A stretch of 64,000 nt of DNA, taken from the NCBI RefSeq assembly GCF_016793485.1, contig NZ_JAEULZ010000046.1, positions 1 through 64,000 on the forward strand. The letters run 5' to 3'. This DNA comes from Mesorhizobium sp. (GTDB lineage: Bacteria > Pseudomonadota > Alphaproteobacteria > Rhizobiales > Rhizobiaceae). A model generated the notes under the pieces. The model was not told where the DNA came from. It saw nothing but the letters and a program-made list of their open reading frames with translations, and did no database searches. The translations under genes were made by a program, and so were the position numbers. This document shows positions 32,459 to 41,865 of the stretch, in pieces (position 1 is the first letter of the stretch; the number at the start of each line of letters is the position of its first letter).

Positions 32459-34332
32459 CAGACAATTGCCGCCCGCTGTATCCGATCAAGCCGGTTGCGG
32501 ACATCGTCGTCGCCGCCGTGCGTTTCAGCAACAGGGCTAGAAGCTGTGCCGGCTATCGTTGTCGAGACATGCTTGAGTTGCCTGGCAACGTCGCTCATAT
32601 CCGTCCGACTGAGATAGATGGTGCGGGTCAGCGCCGCGATGTCTTCACGCGATTGCCGCAGAGCCGCCTCGACATTGGGCTTTGCGCGCATACTGGCGGG
32701 TTCAAACGGAATGAGATCCAGTGCCTCGGCGGCCATGCCGGCCTCTCTTTCTACCAACGCGGCATCGGCAACGGCGCCAGTGCGCTTCTGAGGTTCCAGT
32801 GCAGCCAATCGCGAGAGCCCGGTCAAGGCCTTGGCGAGATGATTGCGCACGGTCCATTCCACGGGAACTGGCCAGAGGCGGGTGAAAATCAGATACACAA
32901 CCAGATTGCCAAGCAGGATGCCCAGTATCCGATCCCAGGCGGTATCAAGGCTGGTGCTCGGTCCGAAACCCTGAAGAACGGTCAAGAGGAAGGCGAGCGC
33001 AATTTGTACACCGCCGTATGAAATGCGCTCCGGACCGGTCGATACCCAGGCCCCTACCAGGACGCCTGCAAAAACCAGCACCATCAACGCGCCGATTCCG
33101 TCTATGTGGGGAATTACGAAAAGGATCGCGCCGACGCCAAGAGCGGCTCCGATCAGGCATCCCGTAATTCGCAAAGCAAGCTTGTGGACCGTCTCGCCGG
33201 TACTGCTCAGAGCAGCGACGTAGCAGGTAATCATTGCAGTATGAATACCCTGCCAGTTTATGCCCGCGTAGACCAGATAGCAGATCATCGCGGCCGCCGT
33301 TGTCTTCAGGGCAAAGCGCTGATACGCCGGGTTTGTAAGGGCATCATCAAAGAAGAAACCCGGTTTTGGCGCCGGTATGACCGGACCCTCCGGGCAACCT
33401 GCGATTATGTCGAGTGCCATAAGGATTTCGCGCTCGGCACCGTCGCTGTCCGAGCCAGCCGGCTCGGATTTGGCTGGCGCCTCGCCCGCTTCAAGCGCAG
33501 ACGCTGCAACTCTAATTGACGACACAAGTGCGGTGCGCCTTTCCTCGGCGATTGTATCGGGTAACGCCGACGCAGCTAACATCAAGCGGTACGAAGCCCG
33601 CACATCAGCCGAAATCTGACGCGCGGCAGGGCGCGATACAAAAGCGAGAATCTTGACAAACCCCGCCTGCTGCTCAAGCGCGCCGTTGTCCGCTCGCAGC
33701 AATTCGAGCAAGGGGCGGTATTTCGCAGGCGCACCTGAAGCGATTGCGTCTGCGGTTGTGTTCAGCCTTATCAAGAGCGTCTGGCGCAGCAGCCTGACAG
33801 GAGAAAGCCCCAGCACAAAATTGAAGACGACCATCCATGCCATCGGCATGGCCGCCATGTACCACGCATAGCGTAGGCCGAAGCTGACGGCATCGCCCAC
33901 CGGTACGAGATTGATAAGGGTGAGCACGAAGGCGATGATCAGCGCGATGATTCCGCCGATTTCACCCAGTTGGCTCGCGGCGCCGATGTAGAGAAACAGG
34001 AATGAGGCGAACGCGATGGTCGCCATGCGCAACAATGGCGAGTCGACCGTATATTGAATGATCACGACCATCACCGCCACGATGACCGTGGCGAGCACGA
34101 TCAACCCAAGCGCCGTGCCGACGTTGATGACCGCGTCGGATTTCATCAAAAAGATGATGAGGTAGCAACTGATCGCGGCCTCGGGCGTCTCGAAAAGCAT
34201 GGCGGTAGCCGATACCAGCGAACAGAGAAGCGCTATGCGCCACGTTAAGGCTGCGCGCCCGGGAAATGGAGCAAGATCCGCCCGAATCTGGGAGATGATC
34301 GATTCCCGGTCGGCAGGCGGGGCGTCCGACAT
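32458..34332 (-). CDS. mdtO: FUSC-family efflux transporter, MdtO-like
   Basis: A 624-residue inner-membrane protein with two six-helix blocks (about 30-180 and 355-490) separated and followed by cytoplasmic regions, the layout of MdtO/AaeB-type FUSC proteins. It is the likely substrate-translocating subunit of a tripartite pump. E. coli MdtNOP has been linked to resistance to some dyes and drugs; the substrate here is unknown. It overlaps the genes on both sides by one base. Confidence 0.86.
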   Translation of the reverse strand: MSDAPPADRESIISQIRADLAPFPGRAALTWRIALLCSLVSATAMLFETPEAAISCYLIIFLMKSDAVINVGTALGLIVLATVIVAVMVVIIQYTVDSPLLRMATIAFASFLFLYIGAASQLGEIGGIIALIIAFVLTLINLVPVGDAVSFGLRYAWYMAAMPMAWMVVFNFVLGLSPVRLLRQTLLIRLNTTADAIASGAPAKYRPLLELLRADNGALEQQAGFVKILAFVSRPAARQISADVRASYRLMLAASALPDTIAEERRTALVSSIRVAASALEAGEAPAKSEPAGSDSDGAEREILMALDIIAGCPEGPVIPAPKPGFFFDDALTNPAYQRFALKTTAAAMICYLVYAGINWQGIHTAMITCYVAALSSTGETVHKLALRITGCLIGAALGVGAILFVIPHIDGIGALMVLVFAGVLVGAWVSTGPERISYGGVQIALAFLLTVLQGFGPSTSLDTAWDRILGILLGNLVVYLIFTRLWPVPVEWTVRNHLAKALTGLSRLAALEPQKRTGAVADAALVEREAGMAAEALDLIPFEPASMRAKPNVEAALRQSREDIAALTRTIYLSRTDMSDVARQLKHVSTTIAGTASSPVAETHGGDDDVRNRLDRIQRAAIV

Positions 34333-35381
34333 CAGCAGTCCTTGCCGCGATGGACGATGGCCACAGCCGAGGCGCCCATGCGCATCAATTCCTCAGGTGG
34401 GTTGTCGAGGTGGATCCGAACCGGAAAGCGTTGCGCTATTCGAACCCAATTGAGCGATTTCGGCACGTAGGGAAGGCCGCGCGGGAGGTTGACCAGATCT
34501 TCGGAAATGACGCCCCAGCCGATGCCCTGCACCTCTCCGCGCAGCTTAATGGACCGGTCGGCAAGCGCATAGACGCTGGCGCAGTCTCCCACCTTTATGG
34601 ATGGGATTTCCGTCTCCGAGAACGAGGCGCTCGCATACCATGTCCGGGTGTCTATCAAGGTAAAGAGCGACTGGCCTGATACGACGAACTCACCAGTGGC
34701 ATTGGTCAATCCAACGACTCGTCCGTCATGCGGGGCTCTGACTTCGGTGTTGGCAAGGCTGCGCTCCGCAAGGGCAAGTGCAGCGCGGCGGGCTTCCACG
34801 ACGGCTTCTGTCGCCTCTATGTTACCTACAAGCGTGTCTGCGGCCTGCGACTGTTTGATGGCCTGTTCGAGGCTGGTCTGTGCGTCATCGCGGGCGGTTC
34901 GCGCATCATCCACCTGTTGCGCTGTCACGTATCCCTTGGGAAGCATCGGAGTCAGGCGGGCGAGCGTCTGCTCCGCCAATGCCAGGTTGGTGCGCGCTCG
35001 CGTAATCTGTGCGGCGGCGACCGCCGCATTGGATTGTTCCGCCGCCACGCTGCGGCTTTGCGATTCCCGCGTCGCCTCAGCCAGTTTGAGATCAGCCCGC
35101 GCCTGCAGCACGGCAAGCTCGTACGGCTCCGGGTCAATGACGAAGAGCAGATCGCCCTTTGTCACTTTCTGGTTTTCGACGACATCGATCGTTGCGATCC
35201 GGCCTGGCACTGCGGACGCGATGTTGACCACACTGGCGGTGAGGACCGCGTCTTCAGACAGCGGATTATCGGCTGCGCGCTTCAGATACTCCCGTGCGAG
35301 CACGATGGTCGCGATCACCACGAGGACAGCAATGATGGCGCCGACCCAACTCATTTTGCGAGTGTAAGCAGAGCTCGCCAT
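34332..35381 (-). CDS. mdtN: HlyD/EmrA-type membrane-fusion protein, MdtN-like
   Basis: A 349-residue periplasmic adaptor: an N-terminal membrane anchor (SWVGAIIAVLVVIATIVLA), a lipoyl-like half motif (VPGRIATIDVVENQKVTKGDLLFVIDP), an alpha-helical hairpin rich in Ala/Gln from about 85 to 190, and the second lipoyl half near RAPHDGRVVGLTNATGEFV. ATG 35381 overlaps the ytcA stop; the longer frame upstream is not supported. Confidence 0.88.
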   Translation of the reverse strand: MASSAYTRKMSWVGAIIAVLVVIATIVLAREYLKRAADNPLSEDAVLTASVVNIASAVPGRIATIDVVENQKVTKGDLLFVIDPEPYELAVLQARADLKLAEATRESQSRSVAAEQSNAAVAAAQITRARTNLALAEQTLARLTPMLPKGYVTAQQVDDARTARDDAQTSLEQAIKQSQAADTLVGNIEATEAVVEARRAALALAERSLANTEVRAPHDGRVVGLTNATGEFVVSGQSLFTLIDTRTWYASASFSETEIPSIKVGDCASVYALADRSIKLRGEVQGIGWGVISEDLVNLPRGLPYVPKSLNWVRIAQRFPVRIHLDNPPEELMRMGASAVAIVHRGKDC

Positions 35382-35668
35382 TATCGCCCGAAAAATGCCA
35401 GCGCCAGAATGAAGCCGATTGCGGCGGCCATGCACGAATAAACAAGGAGACGAAATGGCAGGCCATCATCCAGGCCAATGCGTACGAAGACGACGCGTAC
35501 GACGACAGCGCCGACGACGCCGCCAATCAGGCAGATCAACCAGGACGGGAAATAGGCGCCGAAAAACGGGATCGACGGACTATTCTGTGAAGGGGTGCAG
35601 CCGCTTAAACCTGCGACCGCAGCGAAAAGCATCCAAAAACCAGCACTCCACCCTTGCTGCGGTTTCAT
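35381..35668 (-). CDS. ytcA: YtcA-family small membrane lipoprotein
   Basis: A 95-residue protein with a lipobox-like LSGC near residue 23, followed by PSIPFFGAYFPSWLICLIGG, the characteristic core of YtcA, and two membrane helices with RIGLDDGLPFRLLVY between them. E. coli ytcA precedes mdtNOP, as here, which supports both assignments. The function is unknown; it is presumably an auxiliary pump component. ATG 35668 gives the usual length; its stop overlaps the mdtN ATG (TAATG). Confidence 0.82.
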   Translation of the reverse strand: MKPQQGWSAGFWMLFAAVAGLSGCTPSQNSPSIPFFGAYFPSWLICLIGGVVGAVVVRVVFVRIGLDDGLPFRLLVYSCMAAAIGFILALAFFGR

Positions 35669-36043
35669 TCCCCGTCGGCCCTCCACAGCCGAACCTTTCA
35701 AGACAACTGATGATCACGTAGCCTACTTTGCGTCATCTGTGGAGCATGTTCTTGTGGAGGATGCTCCGCTTTCACCACGATGCTCCTCCTGTCCGGTTGG
35801 CCTTTCAGGTCGACATCCTCTACGGGGTTGCCGTCCATGACGATTGTCCAGCGAGTGCTTTCGAGATACCGGTGCCCGGTTCGGGATGGGTGGCAGTTCG
35901 ATCGCCATTATTGATTACATCGAACAGGTCGATGCATTATGGATTTGTAGCGGTCGCAAGCATTGTGAAGACCGCTATCGGTACCTAAGCTAGGCCTCAA
36001 ATATCAGCGGCGTGCTGTCGCTGAACGAACATGGAGCGATGAC
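35669..36043. other. Intergenic region between ytcA and the exported hypothetical gene
   Basis: These 375 bases contain no gene I can support. A minus-strand frame 35698-35838 encodes a 46-residue peptide (starting MDGNPVEDVDLK) close upstream of ytcA, but it lacks a good ribosome site and any recognisable feature; it might be a leader peptide. Promoters for both divergent units must lie here. Confidence 0.4.
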
Positions 36044-36529
36044 ATGGAATACAGGCGTTTTGTTCGGTTCGCGGCAGGCACGATCGTGCTGTCGATGGCC
36101 TGGACTACGGTGTCGAACGCAGCGTTCCAGTGCCCCGCCCAACCTCTCGAAGGCACCCGCGCCTCAAGCATTGCGGCGTCGCTTCCGACCGGCGATGCGT
36201 TCGATGATCCGACCGCTCTAGTGACGACCGTAAATGCCTTGAAAGCGGAAGGCGTAGGCCTGCCCCTCATCGTCGACAATCTGATTGCCGCTTACTGTCC
36301 GACGGTTGATAGCCAGTCCAGCCTGACGGATGCCCAGAAGGCGGAGATGGTCAACCAATTTGCGGCGCGCATCACCCGTACAGTCTACAATCTGGACAGC
36401 GCAGACGAAATCCTCCTCGAGGTGGCATTCCCGCCTTTGGTAATGGATTCCGTCAATGCAAAGGCCAAGACCGCAGGGGTTTCGGCTGCCGAGTGGGTGC
36501 AAGGTATCGTCGAAGAAGCCCTCGACTGA
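36044..36529 (+). CDS. Exported hypothetical protein
   Basis: A 161-residue protein with a signal peptide ending near TTVSNA, then a mature part with two Cys (FQCPAQ and AAYCPTV) that could form a disulfide. The C-terminal half is helical and acidic (DAQKAEMVNQFAARITRTVYNLDSADE). No family is recognised. It is preceded by GGAGCG and stands alone, convergent with the next gene. Confidence 0.65.
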   Translation: MEYRRFVRFAAGTIVLSMAWTTVSNAAFQCPAQPLEGTRASSIAASLPTGDAFDDPTALVTTVNALKAEGVGLPLIVDNLIAAYCPTVDSQSSLTDAQKAEMVNQFAARITRTVYNLDSADEILLEVAFPPLVMDSVNAKAKTAGVSAAEWVQGIVEEALD

Positions 36530-36572
36530 AGCGAGAACGAGAGCGGTCTCGACCGCTCTCTCCGCGGAGATA

Positions 36573-37196
36573 TCAGCGCAAAAGCGGATCTGGCTGCGCG
36601 TTATGGAAGGGGACATCGTCAACACCCCAACTCCGCGTCGCCACGTGCATGTGCACGTTGCGCCCACCATTGTCGCGAAGGGCCGCGAGAAGCTTGTCGT
36701 CCGTCGCGGCTTCACGCGCCTTTACCCACAAGAGCAAGCCGCCATTCAAAATTTGATCCTGGACATGGTCGGCATGCTTGCGGCCAAAGGCGCGGGCAAA
36801 CAGCAAGCCGATGCCTCCAGCGATCGATGCACTGCCGGCGGTCACGGCGATGGTCGGCAACAGCGCAAGGCCACCGCTGGTGACTATCGCGGTCGCTCCG
36901 AGGCCGGCCAACAATGCCGGGCCTGCAACCGCGGAGATGGCGCCTTCGGCAGAAGAATCGGGAGACACGTAGGCCGTACGCGCAACGTTAGCCTTGTCCG
37001 CCAGTTCGGCGGCTCTCGCCTGCAATTTCCTGACCTTGTCGGAATGCCCGAGCAGGCTCATGTCTTCGGCTTCCCAGCCTGCCTGGATCAGAGCATCCAC
37101 GGCGGCATTAAGGGATGCTTCATCGCCGAAAATGGCGACTGCTTCCCTCTCGTCATAAGCCGTTTCTCCCTTGTGATTTTCGGTCTGCCTAGCCAC
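36573..37196 (-). CDS. Conserved hypothetical, stress-protein-like with Gly/Ala-rich membrane region
   Basis: A 207-residue protein. The N-terminal part (EAVAIFGDEASLNAAVDALIQAGW) resembles the general-stress 17M / DUF1269-type alpha-beta fold, where a small domain precedes a hydrophobic Gly/Ala-rich hairpin. Here that hairpin is at about 90-145 (AGPALLAGLGATAIVTSGG). The C-terminal part returns to a soluble domain. Likely membrane associated and possibly stress induced; the function is unknown. Confidence 0.65.
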   Translation of the reverse strand: MARQTENHKGETAYDEREAVAIFGDEASLNAAVDALIQAGWEAEDMSLLGHSDKVRKLQARAAELADKANVARTAYVSPDSSAEGAISAVAGPALLAGLGATAIVTSGGLALLPTIAVTAGSASIAGGIGLLFARAFGRKHADHVQDQILNGGLLLWVKAREAATDDKLLAALRDNGGRNVHMHVATRSWGVDDVPFHNAQPDPLLR

Positions 37197-37334
37197 GTCG
37201 GTAACTCCTTGTCGTCAACTGATGAAAACCTGATCCCAAAGACCAGTAGAGGAATGGTGCCCGGACAAGCATTCCAAGCCGGGGTGCGGGATGTCGATAA
37301 CTACACTATCCTTGAACGCTATAGCCGAAATGGT

Positions 37335-38573
37335 TCATAGCAGAAGAATCCAGACAGTCGCGAATGCCATGGTCGCGAGCGTCACAAGTGCTCCGGCGCG
37401 GGTAAATTCGCCGAACGATATTTTCAGCCCGTTGGCGGCAGCACGTTCCACCACGATGATGCCGGCAAGGCTGCCGAACACGACCAGATTGCTGGAAAAA
37501 TGCGTGCCGAGGGATAGCGCTGCGCCAAGCGCATTCACGTCGCCGTCCAATTGCAAGTAGGGTACCAGCAGCATGACGGCAGGATTGTTGCCGACAATAT
37601 TGCTTAGCGCCGCGCTTACGAAGAACAGGGAAAGCGGCTGGTTCAGGTCAATGCCGATCGCTGTGAGGTGGCCAAGAAGTTTTTGCGGCAGCCCGGTCGT
37701 TGCGAAGGCGGCGTTCACGACGAACAGGCCAACGATCAAGAGGATAAGATTACCGTCAACATGCTTGAGCATATCCTTCGACGAGACCTGTCGGCTCAGA
37801 AGCAAGAGACCGGCTCCGCTAAGCGCGACCAGTTCACGCGGCCAGTCGCTGAATATGAAGGCCGCGATGACCGCGGCCGCGACAAGCGCCGCCTTGACCG
37901 TTTCCGCGACAGAAAATTCCACAGCCTCTCCGGCGGCACTGGGCTGTATGGTCTCAGGCGGCTTGTAAGACCATTTCCAACGCCCCCGATAGATAAGGCA
38001 AATGGCCGCCCAGATGATGGGGAGTGAAACCAATGCCGGTAGAGCAGCTATTTCCGATACTCCGGCAAAAGACAGGTGAAGCTTTTGCGCCGCAATCATG
38101 TTCTGCGGGCTGCCGATGATGGTGGCGGCGGCCCCTGCATTGGCGGCAAAGCAGAACCCGAGCAGGAACGGTATCGGGTTAAGGCCGCGCGACAGGGTGA
38201 CGGAAATGAGCAGCGGTGTCATGGCGACGGCGACGACGTCGTTGGTCAAGAACGCGGCCATTGCGCCGCTGACCGCAATCAGGATGGCCAGCAGAACCGG
38301 CTCGGCGACGTGTGTTTCCGCCACGCGCCGCGCCGTCCAGGCATAGAAGCCCGAGACGGAAAAAGCAGCCGAAACCACCATGAGGCCGAAGAGCATTCCA
38401 AGACTGCTGTAGTCGATCGCAGTCCAGGCCGCCTGAGCGCTGATGCTGCCCGCCGCCAGCATCGCCACCCCGCCCACGACAGACGCGCCTGTACGATCGA
38501 CCTTGAATCCCGGCAGGGTCCCCAGGCCCATGGCCAAATAGACCAGCAGGAAAATCAGAAGAGTGAGATCCAT
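37335..38573 (-). CDS. SLC13/ArsB-NhaD-type anion permease
   Basis: A 412-residue polytopic permease of the ion-transporter superfamily: 10-12 helices, the hairpin motif AFLTNDVVAVAMTPLLI in the first half and NIVGNNPAVMLLVPYL in the second, the inverted-repeat pair typical of SLC13 and ArsB/NhaD proteins. The substrate could be a dicarboxylate, sulfate or Na+/H+ exchange. ATG 38573 has GGAACG upstream. It lies 82 bases downstream of amt at the end of the urease-ammonium run, so it may belong to that transcript. Confidence 0.78.
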   Translation of the reverse strand: MDLTLLIFLLVYLAMGLGTLPGFKVDRTGASVVGGVAMLAAGSISAQAAWTAIDYSSLGMLFGLMVVSAAFSVSGFYAWTARRVAETHVAEPVLLAILIAVSGAMAAFLTNDVVAVAMTPLLISVTLSRGLNPIPFLLGFCFAANAGAAATIIGSPQNMIAAQKLHLSFAGVSEIAALPALVSLPIIWAAICLIYRGRWKWSYKPPETIQPSAAGEAVEFSVAETVKAALVAAAVIAAFIFSDWPRELVALSGAGLLLLSRQVSSKDMLKHVDGNLILLIVGLFVVNAAFATTGLPQKLLGHLTAIGIDLNQPLSLFFVSAALSNIVGNNPAVMLLVPYLQLDGDVNALGAALSLGTHFSSNLVVFGSLAGIIVVERAAANGLKISFGEFTRAGALVTLATMAFATVWILLL

Positions 38574-38655
38574 ACTTTCGTTCCGACCGGGATCCGGCCC
38601 GCGCCCTTGCAGAACCGTAGAGCGGGCGCGCCGCTCTCCCCAGTTCAACTGCCGA

Positions 38656-39897
38656 TCAACTGTCCGCCTTGGCCTTCATGTTCCATAGGCTGAAGGCCTG
38701 TTCGCCATAGAGATCGTTGTCCAAGCCTTCTTTCTGCACTTCGGCCGGAACACGCAAGCTGCCCAGCACATCGAGAACCTTGAGTATGACGTAGGTGACT
38801 ATCCAAGCGTAGACGACCACGATCACGATCGCCAAGGCCTGGACGAGGAATTGGTGTAGGCTGGCCGAGACTGCATTGATGTTGGAACTTGCGAGGACTC
38901 CGATCAGCAGGGCGCCGGTGATGCCCCCCACGCCATGGGCACGAAAGACCTCGAGTGTGTCATCGACCTTCAACCACTTCTGTATGTATTTTGCATAGTA
39001 GCATGCCGTCGCCCCGATCGCCCCGATGAGCAATGCCGACATCGGCTCGACATAACCAGAGGCAGGCGTGATTGTCGCCAGACCCGTGACCGCGCCCACC
39101 AGCACACCTGAGAACGAAGGCCTGCCCGTCTCTCGCCATTCCCAGAACATCCAGACCAACATGGCAATGGATCCCGCCAGCATCGTGTTGGTGAAAGCAT
39201 ATGCCGCCAGCGCATTGGCGGCGTAGGCTCCGCCGGCATTGAAGCCAAACCATCCGAACCAGAGTAGCCCGGCGCCCACTGCAACGATTGGCAGGCTGGC
39301 CGGGCCCGACCCGCTGTCTCCCGATGCAATAAGGCGCTTGCCGAGAAAACGGGCGGTAGCCAGTGCGGAAACGCCTGCTGCAGCGTGGATGACGATACCA
39401 CCCGCGAAGTCGACAACTCCAAGGCGCGATAGGAAGCCACCTCCCCAGATCCAGTGCGCCACCGGCAGGTAGATCAGGATGGTCCAGAGCGCGATGAAGA
39501 CGAGGTAGGCGCCGAATTTGATGCGCCCAACGAAGGCGCCAGTCATCAGCGCCGGCGTGATGATCGCGAACATCATCTGATAGCCGAAGATGAGAATGAA
39601 CGGGACACCGTTTGCGTAGGTCGGATTCGGATCCACGCCGACACCATACATGCCGAAATAGGTGCCGATATTGCCGATGATGCCGCCGACCGACGGACCG
39701 AAGGCGAGGCTGAAGCCGCCAAACACCCAGATCAGGCTAATCACGCCCATGCAGACGAAATTCTGGATCATGATCGACAGCACGTCGCGCTGCCTTACCA
39801 GACCACCGTAAAACAAGGCCAAAGCGGGCGTCATCATGCAGACGAGCGCCGTACACACCAGCAGGAAGGCGGTGTCACCCGGATTGATAGCGTTCAT
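38656..39897 (-). CDS. amt: Ammonium transporter Amt
   Basis: A 413-residue Amt/Rh protein with 11 hydrophobic segments: MMTPALALFYGGLVRQRDVLS at the N-terminus, PVAHWIWGGGFL, and the pore His residues in FAGGIVIHAAAGVSA and FRAHGVGGITGALL. It conducts ammonium or ammonia across the inner membrane. Its place 25 bases downstream of ureT suggests recapture or export of ammonia produced by urease, not the usual glnK-amt nitrogen-starvation module; no glnK is present. Confidence 0.93.
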   Translation of the reverse strand: MNAINPGDTAFLLVCTALVCMMTPALALFYGGLVRQRDVLSIMIQNFVCMGVISLIWVFGGFSLAFGPSVGGIIGNIGTYFGMYGVGVDPNPTYANGVPFILIFGYQMMFAIITPALMTGAFVGRIKFGAYLVFIALWTILIYLPVAHWIWGGGFLSRLGVVDFAGGIVIHAAAGVSALATARFLGKRLIASGDSGSGPASLPIVAVGAGLLWFGWFGFNAGGAYAANALAAYAFTNTMLAGSIAMLVWMFWEWRETGRPSFSGVLVGAVTGLATITPASGYVEPMSALLIGAIGATACYYAKYIQKWLKVDDTLEVFRAHGVGGITGALLIGVLASSNINAVSASLHQFLVQALAIVIVVVYAWIVTYVILKVLDVLGSLRVPAEVQKEGLDNDLYGEQAFSLWNMKAKADS

Positions 39898-39922
39898 TGT
39901 CTACTCCCAATCTTCAGGAAGA

Positions 39923-40903
39923 CTATTTGTCGGACGTGAGATGACTCGCCACAGCCTTGTGGGGGTGAGGCGCAAGCAGCTTCTTCGGGGCAATGAAAAG
40001 ATACATCGTGAGCACGTAAGGGGCGGTATAGGAGGGAAGCCCGGTCGGCGCCATTATGACGTCGAACGCGCCCTGCACAAAGACGGTGGCGACGGTAGCA
40101 AGCCCAGCATAAAGGACCACGTTGCGCGACGTCTTGAGGAATATCACGCTTACCGCGATGGCCGTCAGGACAGGGCTGAAGCCATACAGGCCCTGTGCCA
40201 CCACCGCCGGATCGGCTTTCATGATGATCGCGATGACAAGGGCGATCAGCGATCCGGCCGCAGCCGCGATGCCTGCGGGACGAGAAGCGATAAAGATGCC
40301 CGCGAGCACGATCACTCCGCTGACGACATCCCCCAGAAGGTAGACCTGGCCGATGTTGCGGAAGAATATCTCGACAAATTCCAACGGCGCCGGTGCCCAG
40401 GTCTGCCCGAGCACATAGTCGGATGCCAGCTTCGGCGCCTCGCCTATCACCTGCAGGGATCCAAACGAATAGGCCCCGGCCAGCAAAAGCCATGCCGTCA
40501 GCACGAAAGGTCCAGTCGATCCAGGGATCCCCCAGCTCTTGGTCAGTGTCGCTGCGAAAGCGGCGGTGAAGACGGTGCTGATCGCGGCTCCAACGATCAC
40601 GTACAGCCACAGTTGTGGAGAGACGGCGATGAAGGTCGGCAACGCAACACCGACGAGAATTCCGTTGAAGCCAAAAAGCCCGGACGAGACTGACGCCTCG
40701 TCACAATCGAGTATCTTGGCCGTATAAGTGGCAACCACGACACCGAGGACCGCACCGATCGCCGTTGCCCATACGCCGGTCGCGAAAGACGCATAACCGA
40801 TCGCCAGGAAAAACAGCGCACCGGTCAAGGCGTTCTCCATGAAGAACACTTGCCCCGCGCCTTTCAGGCATGAGGAAAGAAAGCTGCTTTTTCCAAGTAT
40901 CAT
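39923..40903 (-). CDS. ureT: Urea transporter, UT family (UreT)
   Basis: A 326-residue membrane protein of the urea-transporter family, with duplicated halves: ASVSSGLFGFNGILVGVALP in the first and DPAVVAQGLYGFSPVLTAIAV in the second, the two family LxGFN-type signatures. It imports urea down its gradient. ATG 40903 has AGGGG five bases upstream; the longer frame is rejected. It follows ureD by 19 bases, as ureT does in the Brucella ure2 operon as I recall it. Confidence 0.9.
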   Translation of the reverse strand: MILGKSSFLSSCLKGAGQVFFMENALTGALFFLAIGYASFATGVWATAIGAVLGVVVATYTAKILDCDEASVSSGLFGFNGILVGVALPTFIAVSPQLWLYVIVGAAISTVFTAAFAATLTKSWGIPGSTGPFVLTAWLLLAGAYSFGSLQVIGEAPKLASDYVLGQTWAPAPLEFVEIFFRNIGQVYLLGDVVSGVIVLAGIFIASRPAGIAAAAGSLIALVIAIIMKADPAVVAQGLYGFSPVLTAIAVSVIFLKTSRNVVLYAGLATVATVFVQGAFDVIMAPTGLPSYTAPYVLTMYLFIAPKKLLAPHPHKAVASHLTSDK

Positions 40904-40922
40904 AGCGACCCCTCGCCTTCCC

Positions 40923-41864
40923 TCAGCGCCAAAGAAACTCCTCAGGCAGCGTGCGTCTCCGTGTTTCCTCGCGCACAGCCTGCCAGAAACGTCGTACCTC
41001 TGCCCGAACATCGTAGGTCTCCACTCCCACGGCACGGAACATGAGCCCAGCCTTGTTGGGGAGCATGGAGACGCCGGATATGCTTCGCCTTTCGGACGAC
41101 GGAAAATTCACATCTATCCGCGCGCTGATACGTGCTGCGTTTTCGGGTGGCGTCAGGCACACGACGTTTGCAAATGCATCGAAGCCGCGCATGACGGCCG
41201 TGAAGTCGACCGTGCCGTTGCCCTTCTCGATAAGCACCTTGTCTGTGAAAAGCCGACGGCCATCGGGACGGCGCGCCGAGACCTTCATGGACAGCAAATC
41301 AAAACCGAAGCGTTCGCTCGAATGATGATGCTTGCGCCCGGTCATCATCATCTCCGAGTAAAGCATCGTCGCATCCTCGGCGATGACGATTTCGGTTTCG
41401 TTGATGTAACGCGAATCCCGGTACGGAATAGTGAAGTCTGGCACGTACTCCAGGTATGCGCCGGCTCCGAGATTCACTTCGAGATGCTGCGACGCATAGT
41501 TGGCATCCATCTGATGGATTCGGTTGGCACCCTGCGATGTCACTTGGGCGCAGGCGCCTTCCTCGACGTTTATCTCAAGTCGGTAGCGATCACCCTGCAG
41601 GATGCCCCCGCCCACCGAGATGATTGAACAGATCGGCAGTTCCGGCATCGCTTCATCCCAGTACAGCGCTTGCTGCACCAGAAGCGGAGCCACGCGATAG
41701 AGATCGTGCAGGACGGACCGACCGTCACGAAGGGAGAAACCGAGACGCAACTCACCTATCTTGCCGGGGCCTGCTGCACGCATTTGCGCAGGTTGCTGCG
41801 CTCGAAACTCGCTCAGTTCCCGAGCGTCGTCGATCTGCGTAAGGCGTTCATGCAGCCCCGTCAT
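40923..41864 (-). CDS. ureD: Urease accessory protein UreD
   Basis: A 313-residue UreD/UreH protein. Core motifs are GGILQGDRYRLEINVEEGACAQVTSQGANRIH and LEYVPDFTIPYRDSRY. UreD, with UreF and UreG, docks on apo-urease and delivers nickel through an internal channel. ATG 41864 lies one base after the ureG stop. Placing ureD last among the accessory genes, not first, is typical of the ure2-type order. Confidence 0.92.
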   Translation of the reverse strand: MTGLHERLTQIDDARELSEFRAQQPAQMRAAGPGKIGELRLGFSLRDGRSVLHDLYRVAPLLVQQALYWDEAMPELPICSIISVGGGILQGDRYRLEINVEEGACAQVTSQGANRIHQMDANYASQHLEVNLGAGAYLEYVPDFTIPYRDSRYINETEIVIAEDATMLYSEMMMTGRKHHHSSERFGFDLLSMKVSARRPDGRRLFTDKVLIEKGNGTVDFTAVMRGFDAFANVVCLTPPENAARISARIDVNFPSSERRSISGVSMLPNKAGLMFRAVGVETYDVRAEVRRFWQAVREETRRRTLPEEFLWR

Positions 41865-41865
41865 G

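Noticed and set aside
35698-35838. 46-codon minus-strand frame upstream of ytcA
   Set aside because: No good ribosome site and no recognisable family; kept only as a possible leader peptide in the intergenic entry.
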